The notes below the pieces were generated by a model that was not told the DNA's origin, ran no database searches, and saw nothing but the letters and a program-made list of their open reading frames with translations. Source: Betaproteobacteria bacterium (GTDB lineage: Bacteria; Pseudomonadota; Gammaproteobacteria; Burkholderiales; Burkholderiaceae_C). From it: 64,000 nt of DNA. The stretch covers positions 248,001-312,000 of the forward strand of contig CANGHH010000001.1 in assembly GCA_947453725.1 (NCBI GenBank), given 5' to 3'. Position numbers and translations under genes: made by a program. Of this stretch, positions 47,287 through 56,265 are shown in pieces (the stretch's first letter is position 1; each line of letters opens with the position of its first letter).

Positions 47287-47309
47287 CGCCCCTGTCCCCC
47301 CGGGGAATG

Positions 47310-47329
47310 GCCCGACTCACCCGTCGGGC
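47310..47329. other. Perfect 7-bp hairpin between hisB and hisH
   Basis: GCCCGAC, a six-base loop, then GTCGGGC. It lies in the 54-bp gap and ends right next to the hisH ribosome-binding site (GAGGGG). With no T-run, a role in messenger stability or in gating hisH translation is likelier than termination. Confidence 0.5.
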
Positions 47330-47340
47330 GAGGGGTTGAC

Positions 47341-48003
47341 ATGTCCACGGTCGCGGTGGTCGATTACGGCATGGGCAATCTGCGTTCGGTTTCGCAGGCG
47401 GTGATGCACGTGGCCGTGGGCAGTGGCGTCGAGGTCATCGTCACCCGCCGCCCCGAGGACGTGCGGGCCGCCGACCGCGTGGTGCTGCCAGGGCAGGGCG
47501 CGATGCGCGACTGCATGCGCGAGCTCGACGCATCCGGCATGAAGGACGCCGTGCTGCACGCCGCCGCCCACAAGCCGCTGCTCGGCGTCTGCGTGGGCAT
47601 GCAGATGCTGCTCGACCACAGCGAAGAGCAGGACACGCCGGGGCTGGGGCTGATTCCCGGCCAGGTGCGGCGCTTCCAGCTGGCGGGCCAGCTGCAGCCC
47701 GACGGCAGCCGCTACAAGGTGCCGCAGATGGGCTGGAACCGCGTGCGGCAGAGTCAGGGCCCGCAGAACCGGCAGCCCCACGCGCTGTGGGCCGGCGTGC
47801 CCGATGACAGCTGGTTCTACTTCGTGCACAGCTACTACGCCGAGCCGGCAGACCCGCGCCACAGCGCCGGGCAGACCGACTACGGCGCGCCCTTTACCTG
47901 CGCGCTGGCACGGGATAATATTTTTGCCACCCAGTTTCACCCCGAGAAGAGCGCCGAACAGGGTTTGGCCCTCTACCGCAACTTCCTCCACTGGCAACCC
48001 TAG
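47341..48003 (+). CDS. hisH: Imidazole glycerol phosphate synthase glutaminase subunit
   Basis: A 220-residue class I glutamine amidotransferase that feeds ammonia to HisF. The nucleophile is Cys84 in [11 protein letters not shown]; the His-Glu pair is in [13 protein letters not shown]. The start ([18 protein letters not shown]) is typical. GAGGGG precedes the ATG. In this cluster it is separated from its partner hisF by hisA and the inserted minus-strand gene. Confidence 0.96.
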   Translation: MSTVAVVDYGMGNLRSVSQAVMHVAVGSGVEVIVTRRPEDVRAADRVVLPGQGAMRDCMRELDASGMKDAVLHAAAHKPLLGVCVGMQMLLDHSEEQDTPGLGLIPGQVRRFQLAGQLQPDGSRYKVPQMGWNRVRQSQGPQNRQPHALWAGVPDDSWFYFVHSYYAEPADPRHSAGQTDYGAPFTCALARDNIFATQFHPEKSAEQGLALYRNFLHWQP

Positions 48004-48016
48004 CCTGAGCCCACCC

Positions 48017-48760
48017 ATGCTGCTCATACCGGCCATCGACCTCAAGGACGGGCACTGCGTCCGCCTGCAACAAGGGGACATGGATGTCTCCACCACCTTC
48101 GGCGAAGACCCGGCGGCGATGGCTCAGCGCTGGCTCGACGCCGGGGCGCGCCGCCTGCACCTGGTGGACCTGAACGGCGCCTTCGCCGGCAAGCCGGTCA
48201 ACGAGCCCGCGATCAAGGCCATCCTGCGCGTGGTCGGCGACAAGATCCCGGTGCAGCTCGGCGGCGGCATCCGCGACCTCGACACCATCGAGCGCTACCT
48301 CGACGACGGCCTGCGCTACGTGATCATCGGCACGGCGGCGGTCAAGAGCCCGGGCTTCCTGCGCGATGCCTGCACGGCCTTCGGCGGCCACATCATCGTC
48401 GGCCTGGATGCCAAGGACGGCAAGGTCGCCACCGACGGCTGGAGCAAGCTCACCGGCCACGAAGTGGTCGACCTGGCGAAGAAGTTCGAGGACTACGGCG
48501 TCGAAGGCGTGATCTACACCGACATCGGGCGCGACGGCATGCTGACCGGCATCAACATCGACGCCACGGTGAAGTTGGCGCAGGCGCTGACGATCCCGGT
48601 GTTCGCGTCGGGGGGCCTGTCCGATATCGCCGACATCGACCGGCTCTGCGCCGTGGCCCGCGAGGGCATCGAAGGCGTGATCTGCGGGCGCAGCATCTAC
48701 ACCGGCGCGCTCGATTTCGCCGCCGGGCAGTTGCGCGCCGACGAACTCGGGCTGGCCTGA
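48017..48760 (+). CDS. hisA: ProFAR isomerase (HisA)
   Basis: A 247-residue (beta/alpha)8 barrel that isomerises ProFAR to PRFAR. The two catalytic acids are Asp8 (IPAIDLKDG) and the Asp in YTDIGRDGM; phosphate-binding loops are LGGGIRDL and [10 protein letters not shown]. It follows hisH by 13 bp. Its stop is 24 bp from the end of the minus-strand CHRD gene. Confidence 0.96.
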   Translation: MLLIPAIDLKDGHCVRLQQGDMDVSTTFGEDPAAMAQRWLDAGARRLHLVDLNGAFAGKPVNEPAIKAILRVVGDKIPVQLGGGIRDLDTIERYLDDGLRYVIIGTAAVKSPGFLRDACTAFGGHIIVGLDAKDGKVATDGWSKLTGHEVVDLAKKFEDYGVEGVIYTDIGRDGMLTGINIDATVKLAQALTIPVFASGGLSDIADIDRLCAVAREGIEGVICGRSIYTGALDFAAGQLRADELGLA

Positions 48761-48784
48761 GCGGCCAACCCGAGCCGAGGGTCA

Positions 48785-49381
48785 TCAGACGCGCTTGCTG
48801 CGGCTGGCCAAAGCACCCACAGCGACCAAGCCGGCCAGCATCATCGCGTAGGTGGACGCTTCCGGCACGGGTGCCAGGAAGCCGCGGATTTCGCCGCTGG
48901 TATACGGCGCAGCGCTGTGGATGTTCAGGTAGGCCTGGCCGGCGGTGGCGCCGGCCAGCAATGCTGTAAAGGCAGAGGCTGCAGTCCCGCCGTTGCCGGT
49001 GATGAAGGCGGCGTTCCAGGAACCTGCGTCCAGCATGTTGAAGGTGTTGTCGTAGCTGCCCGATTTGACGCCGGAGGGGAAGCCGGTGAAGGTCGGCGTC
49101 ACCGTGGCTACACCTGCAGCGGCTGTTCCAGGGCTGGCGGTGCAGCAGTGGATGTGTGCATTCGTCGAGTTGTTCACCAGATCGCTGAAGCTGGCTTGCA
49201 CGCGCATCGTGGACAAGCTCGTGTCGAACGTGATCGTCGCCGTGCCGGTGCCTGTCGAGAGGTTCGGGGTGGCCTCATTGGCACCGCTGAGGTTCACGGA
49301 GAAGACCTTGATCTCAGCCTGAGCTGGTGTAACCAGGACGAGGACGGCGGAAGCCAGCAAGGCAAGGGTTGGGGTTTTCAA
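48785..49381 (-). CDS. Exported CHRD-domain protein with PEP-CTERM sorting signal
   Basis: A 198-residue protein starting at a TTG with a good AGGAG nine bases upstream. Residues 1-22 are a signal peptide ending AQA. The middle is a CHRD domain (VNLSGANEATPN, NAHIHCCTASPG, AYLNIHSAAPYTSGEIRGFL). The C-terminus is a PEP-CTERM-like tail: VPEAS, a hydrophobic helix and SRSKRV. Such tails are processed by exosortase in species that make extracellular polysaccharide. It lies between hisA and hisF on the opposite strand and has no link to histidine synthesis, so it looks inserted. Confidence 0.85.
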   Translation of the reverse strand: MKTPTLALLASAVLVLVTPAQAEIKVFSVNLSGANEATPNLSTGTGTATITFDTSLSTMRVQASFSDLVNNSTNAHIHCCTASPGTAAAGVATVTPTFTGFPSGVKSGSYDNTFNMLDAGSWNAAFITGNGGTAASAFTALLAGATAGQAYLNIHSAAPYTSGEIRGFLAPVPEASTYAMMLAGLVAVGALASRSKRV

Positions 49382-49473
49382 GGTACTGCACTCCTGAGGT
49401 TTGCGGGGCGAGGAACGACGCGCTCGCCAACGGTACCCGTCAGTGGGCTGTCCTGATTCCCGGTTTCGCTCTT

Positions 49474-49495
49474 CACCCCCTCAGTCGCGGGGGTG
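49474..49495. other. GC-rich hairpin upstream of hisF
   Basis: CACCCCC, an eight-base loop, then GGGGGTG forms a 7-bp stem. It ends 22 bases before the hisF ATG. It lies where the CHRD gene promoter and the hisF leader overlap and may isolate the two. GATAAT at 49505-49510 is a possible but close -10 element. Confidence 0.35.
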
Positions 49496-49517
49496 GTTAC
49501 ACCGGATAATCCGGCCC

Positions 49518-50297
49518 ATGCTGGCCAAACGGATCATCCCCTGCCTCGACGTCACCGGCGGCCGTGTCGTCAAGGGCGTCAACTTCGTCGAACTGCGCGA
49601 TGCCGGTGACCCGGTGGAGATCGCCGCCCGCTACAACGAGCAGGGCGCAGATGAGTTGACCTTCCTCGATATCACCGCCACCAGCGACGGCCGCGACCTG
49701 ATCCTGCACATCATCGAAGCCGTGGCCTCGCAGGTCTTCATCCCGCTGACGGTCGGCGGCGGCGTGCGCAGCGTCGAAGACGTGCGGCGCCTGCTCAACG
49801 CGGGCGCCGACAAGGTCAGTTTCAACTCGGCGGCCGTGGCCCGGCCGCAGCTCATCCGCGATGCGTCCGACAAGTACGGCGCGCAGTGCATCGTCGTGGC
49901 CATCGACGCCAAACGGCGCGTCGGCGACGACCGGGTCCGCCAGGGCCCGGGCTGGGACGTCTACACCCACGGCGGCCGCCAGAACACCCACCTCGACGCC
50001 GTGGCCTGGGCGCGCCAGATGGCGGAATTCGGCGCCGGCGAGATCCTGCTGACCAGCATGGACCGCGACGGCACCAAGATCGGCTTCGACCTGGCGCTGA
50101 CCCGTGCGGTGAGCGACGCGGTGGCGGTGCCGGTGATCGCCTCGGGCGGCGTCGGCGCGCTCGAACACCTGTCCGAAGGCATACGCATCGGCGGTGCCGA
50201 CGCGGTGCTGGCGGCCAGCATCTTCCACTACGGCGAGTTCACCGTCGGCCAAGCCAAGGCGCTGTTGGCGCGCGATGGCATTCCGGTACGCATCTGA
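49518..50297 (+). CDS. hisF: Imidazole glycerol phosphate synthase cyclase subunit
   Basis: A 259-residue (beta/alpha)8 barrel that uses ammonia from HisH to close the imidazole ring. Catalytic Asp11 lies in [15 protein letters not shown], and the second Asp in [24 protein letters not shown] and [11 protein letters not shown] are the phosphate loops. In related cluster arrangements hisI and hisE follow; here rsmD follows with a one-base overlap (TGATG), so those genes must lie elsewhere. Confidence 0.97.
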   Translation: MLAKRIIPCLDVTGGRVVKGVNFVELRDAGDPVEIAARYNEQGADELTFLDITATSDGRDLILHIIEAVASQVFIPLTVGGGVRSVEDVRRLLNAGADKVSFNSAAVARPQLIRDASDKYGAQCIVVAIDAKRRVGDDRVRQGPGWDVYTHGGRQNTHLDAVAWARQMAEFGAGEILLTSMDRDGTKIGFDLALTRAVSDAVAVPVIASGGVGALEHLSEGIRIGGADAVLAASIFHYGEFTVGQAKALLARDGIPVRI

Positions 50298-50917
50298 TGA
50301 GCAAAGCCCGACCCCAGGCCGACGGCCGCGACCCCAAGTCCACCCGCAAGGTGATCAAACCGGCGACCCAGCACCTGGGCGAGGTCCGGCTGATTGGCGG
50401 CCTGTGGAAACGCAGCAAGCTGCCCGTGGCCGACCGGCCCGGGCTGCGTCCAACGCCCGACCGCGTGCGCGAGACGCTGTTCAACTGGCTGGGCCAGGAC
50501 CTGGCCGGATGGCGGGTGCTGGACGCCTTCGCCGGCAGCGGCGCCCTGGGTTTCGAGGCCGCTTCGCGCGGTGCTGCCGAGGTGCTGCTGCTGGAAAACG
50601 ACCCGCTGCTGGTCGACAGCCTGCGCGACTCGCGCCAGCGCCTGGACGCGACCGCCATGCGCGTGGAGCGCGCCGATGCCATGGCCTGGATGGCGCGCAG
50701 CGCGCCAGCGCGCTTCGAGCTGGTGCTGATCGACCCGCCTTTCGATGCCGAACTGGCCGTCCCGGCGACCGTGGCCGCGACGCGGCTGCTGGTCGAAGGC
50801 GGTTTCCTTTACGTCGAAGCCGGCGCGCCGCTGGCCGACACGCTGCCCGGCCTGACGCTGCACCGCAGCCTGCGCGCCGGCGCCGTCCACGCCGGGCTCT
50901 ACCGGCGCGGGGCTTGA
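50297..50917 (+). CDS. rsmD: 16S rRNA (guanine-N2)-methyltransferase RsmD
   Basis: A 206-residue SAM-dependent methyltransferase that modifies G966 of 16S rRNA. Motif I is [18 protein letters not shown], the catalytic motif is LIDPPFD, and the N-terminal [15 protein letters not shown] is diagnostic. It starts on the hisF stop codon. The next gene, coaD, is a frequent neighbour of rsmD in proteobacteria. Confidence 0.93.
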   Translation: MSKARPQADGRDPKSTRKVIKPATQHLGEVRLIGGLWKRSKLPVADRPGLRPTPDRVRETLFNWLGQDLAGWRVLDAFAGSGALGFEAASRGAAEVLLLENDPLLVDSLRDSRQRLDATAMRVERADAMAWMARSAPARFELVLIDPPFDAELAVPATVAATRLLVEGGFLYVEAGAPLADTLPGLTLHRSLRAGAVHAGLYRRGA

Positions 50918-50981
50918 GCCGCGGCTACACTGCGCCCCCGTTCCGCCCGCCACTGCCCGTCCCCGCACCGAGGACCGTGCC

Positions 50982-51485
50982 ATGACCCTCAAAGCCCCGC
51001 TGACTGCTGTCTACCCCGGCACCTTCGACCCGATGACGTTGGGCCATGAAGACCTGATGCGCCGTGCGGCCAGCCTGTTCGACCGCCTGATCCTGGCGGT
51101 CGCCGCCGGCCACCACAAGCGCACGATGTTCAGCATCGACGAGCGGCTGGCCATTGCCCGCGAGATCGCGGCGCCTTACAAGAATATCGAGGTCACGCCC
51201 TTTCGCGGCCTGTTGCGCGACTTCATGGTCGAGCAGGGCGGCAAGGTCGTGATCCGCGGCCTGCGTGCGGTCAGCGACTTCGAATACGAATTCCAGATGG
51301 CCGGCATGAACCGCCAGCTGATGCCCGAGGTCGAGACTGTTTTCATGACGCCCAGCGACCAGTACCAGTTCGTCAGCGCCACCTTCGTGCGCGAGATTGC
51401 CACCCTGGGCGGTGATGTGTCCAAGTTCGTGGCGCCCTCGGTCTTGCGGCGCCTGCGGGAACGCGTCGCGCAGGCGCAGGACTGA
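50982..51485 (+). CDS. coaD: Phosphopantetheine adenylyltransferase
   Basis: A 167-residue nucleotidyltransferase that makes dephospho-CoA from 4'-phosphopantetheine and ATP, the fourth step of CoA synthesis. The nucleotide-binding motif TxGH is in [17 protein letters not shown], and the second in [20 protein letters not shown]. Length matches the family. The ferredoxin gene follows 30 bp downstream, a common order in betaproteobacteria. Confidence 0.97.
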   Translation: MTLKAPLTAVYPGTFDPMTLGHEDLMRRAASLFDRLILAVAAGHHKRTMFSIDERLAIAREIAAPYKNIEVTPFRGLLRDFMVEQGGKVVIRGLRAVSDFEYEFQMAGMNRQLMPEVETVFMTPSDQYQFVSATFVREIATLGGDVSKFVAPSVLRRLRERVAQAQD

Positions 51486-52091
<606 letters not shown>

Positions 52092-52095
<4 letters not shown>

Positions 52096-52778
52096 TGGGG
52101 TTCTCCTTCCGGGGTCGGTTTGAGCGACAGCGCAGCAGCCAGCGCCGTCGGCGTCAGGTTGGGCTTGCTGATGGGCAGGACCGCCGGACGCGGCGGCTTG
52201 GGGCGTGGCGGCTGGGCGTGGATCAGCGCCAGCGCGGCGTCCATATCGCCGGCCAGCAGGCGGTCGCTGGCCTGCAGCGAACGTTCGGTGGCCAGCGCGA
52301 CGGCGTCGCGGTGTTCGGCCGACGGCTTCTTCAGCACGTAGTTCGCGACCTCGGCCTTGACGCCGGGGTGACCGATGCCCAGGCGCAGCCGCCAGAAGTC
52401 CTGCGTCCCGAGCAGGCCCTGGATGTCCTTCAGCCCGTTGTGCCCGGCCGCGCTGCCACCGAACTTCAGCTTGGCCTGGCCGGGCAGCAGGTCGAGTTCG
52501 TCGTGGACGACCAGGATCTCCTTCGGCTCGATCTTGAAGAAGCGTGCCAGCGGCGCGACCGAGGCCCCCGAGCGGTTCATGAAGGTCATCGGCTGCAGCA
52601 GCCAGACCGGACCGGCTGCCGTGTTGACGCGCGCCATCAGGCCCTGATAGGCGCGCTCGGGCAACAGCCGCGCGCCGAGCTTGTCGGCCAGCGCATCGAT
52701 CCACCAGAACCCGGCGTTGTGCCGCGTGGCTTCGTATTCAGGGCCCGGGTTGCCCAAGCCTACAAAGAGTCGAATCAT
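52092..52778 (-). CDS. pth: Peptidyl-tRNA hydrolase
   Basis: A 228-residue Pth that frees tRNA from stalled peptidyl-tRNA. Catalytic His20 is in TRHNAGFWW; other landmarks are [18 protein letters not shown] and [25 protein letters not shown]. The family is usually about 190-200 residues; the last 35 here are a Pro-rich tail. It stands after rplY and prs, the standard order in this class, but a terminator separates it from rplY. Confidence 0.96.
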
Positions 52779-52804
52779 GGGGTGAAATTATGTCGGTCGC
52801 GCCC

Positions 52805-52832
52805 AAAGAAAAAGCCCCACCGGAGTGGGGCT
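52805..52832 (-). terminator. Intrinsic terminator after rplY
   Basis: On the minus strand, AGCCCCAC, loop TCCG, GTGGGGCT forms an 8-bp stem (52813-52832) followed by a T-run that reads TTTTTCTTT. This is the cleanest intrinsic terminator in the window and should end the prs-rplY transcript before pth. Confidence 0.88.
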
Positions 52833-52847
52833 CTGTGCCGTTTCTGA

Positions 52848-52867
52848 GGGGGTGTCTGTACACCCCC
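52848..52867. other. Second perfect hairpin between rplY and the terminator
   Basis: GGGGGTGT, loop CTGT, ACACCCCC is an 8-bp perfect stem only eight bases from the rplY stop codon and 15 bases before the terminator stem on the minus strand. It has no T-run of its own; it may protect the 3' end. Confidence 0.6.
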
Positions 52868-52874
52868 AACCGGG

Positions 52875-53522
52875 TTACTTGGCGTTCTGCTTTTCGCTCT
52901 TCTTGGCCTTGGCGGCCTTGCCCTTGTCGGCGGCCACCACCACGGTCGGCGCGACTTCTTCTTCGATGCGCGGCACCGTCACGGCGACGATCACCGGGTT
53001 CTGCGTGCCGTGCCTGGCGGCCTTGATGCCCTCGGGCAGCTTCAGGTCGCTGGCATGCAGGCTCTGGTTCTTCACCAGACCCGACAGGTCGATGGTGACG
53101 AACTCGGGCAACTGTGAAGCCAGGCATTCGATCTCGAGTTCGAGGCGAACGTGCGTGACCAGGCATTTGTCGGTCTTGACGGCCGACGACAGCTCTTCAC
53201 CGGTGAAGTGCAGCGGGACCTTCTTGTGCACGCGGGTGGTTTCGTCGACGCGCTGGAAGTCGATGTGCAGCACGATGGGCTTCCAGGCATGGACCTGGAA
53301 GTCGCGCAGCAGGACCTTCTCGATCTTGCCAGCCAGTTCCATCTCGAGGATGGACGAGTGGAAGGCCTCTTTCTTCAGCGCGAAGAACAGGGCGTTGTGA
53401 TCGAGTTCGATCATCGTCGGCGTGCCGGCACCGTAAACGATGCCGGGCACCTTGGCAGCATTGCGCAGGCGGCGGCTCGCTCCGGTCCCCTGCAGCGTAC
53501 GCTCGTAAGCTGTGAATTTCAT
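52875..53522 (-). CDS. rplY: Ribosomal protein L25/general stress protein Ctc
   Basis: A 215-residue bL25 of the long Ctc type, which binds 5S rRNA in the large subunit. The N-terminal L25 domain ([20 protein letters not shown], then GIVYGAG) is followed by the TL5-type C-terminal beta domain ([23 protein letters not shown] region). A basic, Ala/Lys tail ends the protein. It follows prs by 93 bp and is closed by the terminator at 52805. Confidence 0.96.
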   Translation of the reverse strand: MKFTAYERTLQGTGASRRLRNAAKVPGIVYGAGTPTMIELDHNALFFALKKEAFHSSILEMELAGKIEKVLLRDFQVHAWKPIVLHIDFQRVDETTRVHKKVPLHFTGEELSSAVKTDKCLVTHVRLELEIECLASQLPEFVTIDLSGLVKNQSLHASDLKLPEGIKAARHGTQNPVIVAVTVPRIEEEVAPTVVVAADKGKAAKAKKSEKQNAK

Positions 53523-53615
53523 GATGACTCCAGATGGGTCGAGGTGGATGGACGCCCGCGACCAGACGTCCGTGAAACAAGGCCGGCGCTGTGCGCCGAC
53601 CCCGGGTCTGGCAGA

Positions 53616-54578
53616 TCAGAAGTTGTTGTTCTGCTCCGCAAACAGGGACGTCACCGACTCGCCGTCGCTGATGCGGCGGATGCTCTCGGCGAACAGGAAA
53701 GCCACCGACAGCTGCCGGATCTTCGGGCAGGCCTTGGCGGCGGCGTTCAAGGGGATGGTGTTGGTGATGACGACTTCGTCGATTTGCGAAGCGCTGATCC
53801 GCTCGATCGCCGGACCTGAGAAGACCGGGTGGGTGCAATAGGCGTAGACGCTGCGCGCACCGCGTTCCTTCAGCACTTCGGCGGCCTTCACCAGGGTGCC
53901 GGCGGTGTCGATCATGTCGTCCATGATCACGCAGTTGCGGCCTTCGATCTCGCCGATGACATGCATCACTTCCGAGACGTTGGCGGTCGGCCGCCGCTTG
54001 TCGATGATGGCCAGATCGCAACCCAGCTGCTTGGCCAGCGCCCGGGCGCGCACCACACCGCCGACGTCGGGGCTGATCACCACCAGGTCGGCGTAGGCCT
54101 TGCTCTTCAGGTCGGACAGCAGCACCGGGCTGGCGTAGATGTTGTCGACCGGGATGTCGAAAAAGCCCTGGATCTGGTCGGCGTGCAGGTCCATCGTCAG
54201 CATGCGCTCGACGCCCACGCTTTCCAGCATGTTGGCCACGACCTTGGCGCTGATCGGCACCCGCATGCTGCGCGGCCGGCGGTCCATGCGGGCGTAGCCG
54301 TAGTACGGAATCACCGCGGTGATGCGCCGGGCGCTGGCACGCTTCAGCGCATCGACCATGATGAACAGTTCCATCAGGTTTTCGTTGGTCGGCGTACAGG
54401 TCGGCTGCACAACGAAGACGTCGCGGGCACGAACGTTTTGCTGGATCTCGACGGTGACCTCGCCGTCAGAGAAGCGGCCGACTTCGGCCTGGCCCAGTTC
54501 AACCCCCAGGTGCGCGGCCATTTCCTGCGCCAAGGCGGGGTTGGCATTGCCGGTGAACAGCACGGTGTTGAACAGCAC
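53616..54578 (-). CDS. prs: Ribose-phosphate pyrophosphokinase
   Basis: A 320-residue PRPP synthetase, making PRPP from ribose 5-phosphate and ATP, the precursor used by HisG and by nucleotide and tryptophan synthesis. Landmarks are [44 protein letters not shown], and the PRPP-binding [13 protein letters not shown]. It is class I and hexameric. It follows tRNA-Gln by 155 bp on the same strand. Confidence 0.97.
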   Translation of the reverse strand: MLFNTVLFTGNANPALAQEMAAHLGVELGQAEVGRFSDGEVTVEIQQNVRARDVFVVQPTCTPTNENLMELFIMVDALKRASARRITAVIPYYGYARMDRRPRSMRVPISAKVVANMLESVGVERMLTMDLHADQIQGFFDIPVDNIYASPVLLSDLKSKAYADLVVISPDVGGVVRARALAKQLGCDLAIIDKRRPTANVSEVMHVIGEIEGRNCVIMDDMIDTAGTLVKAAEVLKERGARSVYAYCTHPVFSGPAIERISASQIDEVVITNTIPLNAAAKACPKIRQLSVAFLFAESIRRISDGESVTSLFAEQNNNF

Positions 54579-54733
54579 GGTGGCAACCTCAGTCGTTGGA
54601 TCGATCAGCGCGGTCTATCAAGCGAACGCCATGGGTCCGGCGCCGCCGGGCCGTCAGCGTCGCCCCCCGGGTCCGGCGGGACCTTGCAAATCCCGGGCGA
54701 GCGCCGTAGGCGCTCCGGGGGTGGGCAATATTC

Positions 54734-54810
54734 TGGCAGGGGAGGAAGGATTCGAACCTTCGCATGTCGGAATCAAAATCCGATGCCTTAACCAACTTGG
54801 CGACTCCCCT
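54734..54810 (-). tRNA. tRNA-Gln (anticodon TTG)
   Basis: A 77-base tRNA on the minus strand. The acceptor stem AGGGGAG pairs with CTCCCCT, followed by G and an encoded CCA. The anticodon loop reads TTTTGAT with anticodon TTG for glutamine, and the T-arm has GGTTCGAATCC. It sits between ispE and prs, the usual place for tRNA-Gln in beta- and gammaproteobacteria. The D-arm (AGTTGGTTAAGG) is normal. Confidence 0.97.
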
Positions 54811-54850
54811 ACACGGGTACCGAAGCAACAGCCCGGAACCCAAAACTGGT

Positions 54851-55741
54851 TCAGTTGGCCCAAGCCCGCAAGGGATGCTCGGACAAACTGCAGCACATCC
54901 GCCCCACCCAACCCGCCGGAAGGTCATCCGCCGGGAAAGTCGCCGAGGGTGAGTCGGACTTGCCTGCTCTGGCGAAGACGGCACTGCCTGAACCGGTCAT
55001 GCGGCTGTTGCCGTAATGCCGTTCCAGCCAGCCAGCGGCCTGGGCCACCTCTGCGCATTGATTTTCCGCAGCCGCCTGCAGATCGTTCTTGCCGAACCCG
55101 ATCTGCCAACCCTGCGGCACCTCAAACGTGCCTGCCTCTTCAGAACAGCCCTCAAGTATAGCAGCAACTGTATTGCGGACCATCAAGGGGTGGTTGAAGA
55201 TTTCTCGGGTCGGCAGACTGGCTGCAGGCTTGACCACGGCGTAGCGGGCTGGCGCGCAGCGCAGCGGGGTCAGCCGCTCGCCGATGCCTTCGACGAAAGC
55301 GTTCTGCCCACCGACGAAGAAGGGCACGTCGGCACCCAGCGCCAGACCCAGTTCGGCCAGCCTGGCGCGCGGCCAGTTCAGGCCCCACAGTCGGTTCAGT
55401 GCCAGCAGCGTGGTGGCCGCGTCGGAACTGCCGCCGCCCATGCCGGCACCCCAGGGGACCTGCTTGGCGATGTGGATGTCGACGCCCGCCGCGCAGTCGC
55501 TGGCCGCCTGCAGCGTCCGCGCCGCCCGCAGGCAGAGGTCGTCCTCGGGCAGCGCGGGGCCGAGGTCGTGGCGGCGCAGCAGGCTGTCGCTGCGTTTCTC
55601 GAAGTGCAGCGTGTCGGCCCAGTCGATCAACACGAAGGGTGACTGCAGCAGGTGGTAGCCGTCGGCGCGCCGGCCGATGACGTGCAGGAAGAGATTCAAC
55701 TTGGCCGGGGCCGGGACGTCGTACAGGGCTTGCAAACTCAT
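54851..55741 (-). CDS. ispE: 4-diphosphocytidyl-2-C-methyl-D-erythritol kinase
   Basis: A 296-residue GHMP kinase of the MEP isoprenoid pathway, phosphorylating CDP-methylerythritol. The N-terminus PAPAKLNLFLHVIGRRADGYH, the ATP-binding loop PWGAGMGGGSSDAATTL and the late glycine-rich NSRMTGSGSAVFA are all present. Its ATG overlaps the lolB stop by four bases. tRNA-Gln follows 40 bp after its stop. Confidence 0.96.
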   Translation of the reverse strand: MSLQALYDVPAPAKLNLFLHVIGRRADGYHLLQSPFVLIDWADTLHFEKRSDSLLRRHDLGPALPEDDLCLRAARTLQAASDCAAGVDIHIAKQVPWGAGMGGGSSDAATTLLALNRLWGLNWPRARLAELGLALGADVPFFVGGQNAFVEGIGERLTPLRCAPARYAVVKPAASLPTREIFNHPLMVRNTVAAILEGCSEEAGTFEVPQGWQIGFGKNDLQAAAENQCAEVAQAAGWLERHYGNSRMTGSGSAVFARAGKSDSPSATFPADDLPAGWVGRMCCSLSEHPLRAWAN

Positions 55742-56265
55742 GGGGCCTCATTGTCCAGCCGCACGCGGACCTGCACGGCCGGTGGTGCGTCGCGGCGGGC
55801 TTCGATCAGGCCTTCGGCGCGCCGTGCCAGCAGCACCCGCCAGCCCAGTTGTTCGAAGCCGGCGTCGTTCACGGTGTGGGTGGCGCCGGGCCAGGGGCGT
55901 CCGCTCAGCCAGGCGGGCAGGGCGGCCAGCGGCAGGGCCTCGCCCAGGGTCTGGCTCGACAGTTCGTCCAGCGTGGCGTAGCGCTGCCTGCCCTGCGGGC
56001 TGTCCAGCACGGCAAGTCCCGGCGCCCAGCGCGCCGCGGCCAGACGCGAGCCGAGTGGCGAGATCAGGCGCAACTCGCCGCTGGCGCCGTCCCCGCGCAG
56101 CTCGAAGGATGCGCTGAGGCCCTGCACCGCCTGCATGGCGCTGGCCTCGATGCGCACGCTGATGCGGCCGCTGGTCCACGGTCCTTCGCCGGGTTGCCCG
56201 GGCGGGCGCGGCGTCGCGCAAGCGCCCAGCAGCGCCGCCGCCAGCAGCGCGCAGGCCGTGCGCAT
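55738..56265 (-). CDS. lolB: Outer-membrane lipoprotein receptor LolB
   Basis: A 175-residue lipoprotein that accepts lipoproteins from LolA and places them in the outer membrane. The signal peptide ends in the lipobox LLGAC at about residue 15. The body has the LolB pattern: WTSGRISVRIEASAMQAVQG, LISPLGSRLAAARW, LPLAALPAWLSGRPWPG. Similarity is weak overall, so the call leans on the lipobox, length and position before ispE. Translation starts within the stop of the TPR gene (TGATG). Confidence 0.87.
   Translation of the reverse strand: MRTACALLAAALLGACATPRPPGQPGEGPWTSGRISVRIEASAMQAVQGLSASFELRGDGASGELRLISPLGSRLAAARWAPGLAVLDSPQGRQRYATLDELSSQTLGEALPLAALPAWLSGRPWPGATHTVNDAGFEQLGWRVLLARRAEGLIEARRDAPPAVQVRVRLDNEAP

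Noticed and set aside
49505..49510. GATAAT as a dedicated hisF promoter -10
   Set aside because: It lies only seven bases from the hisF ATG and lacks a -35, so a transcript would be nearly leaderless. Kept only as a remark in the hairpin entry.
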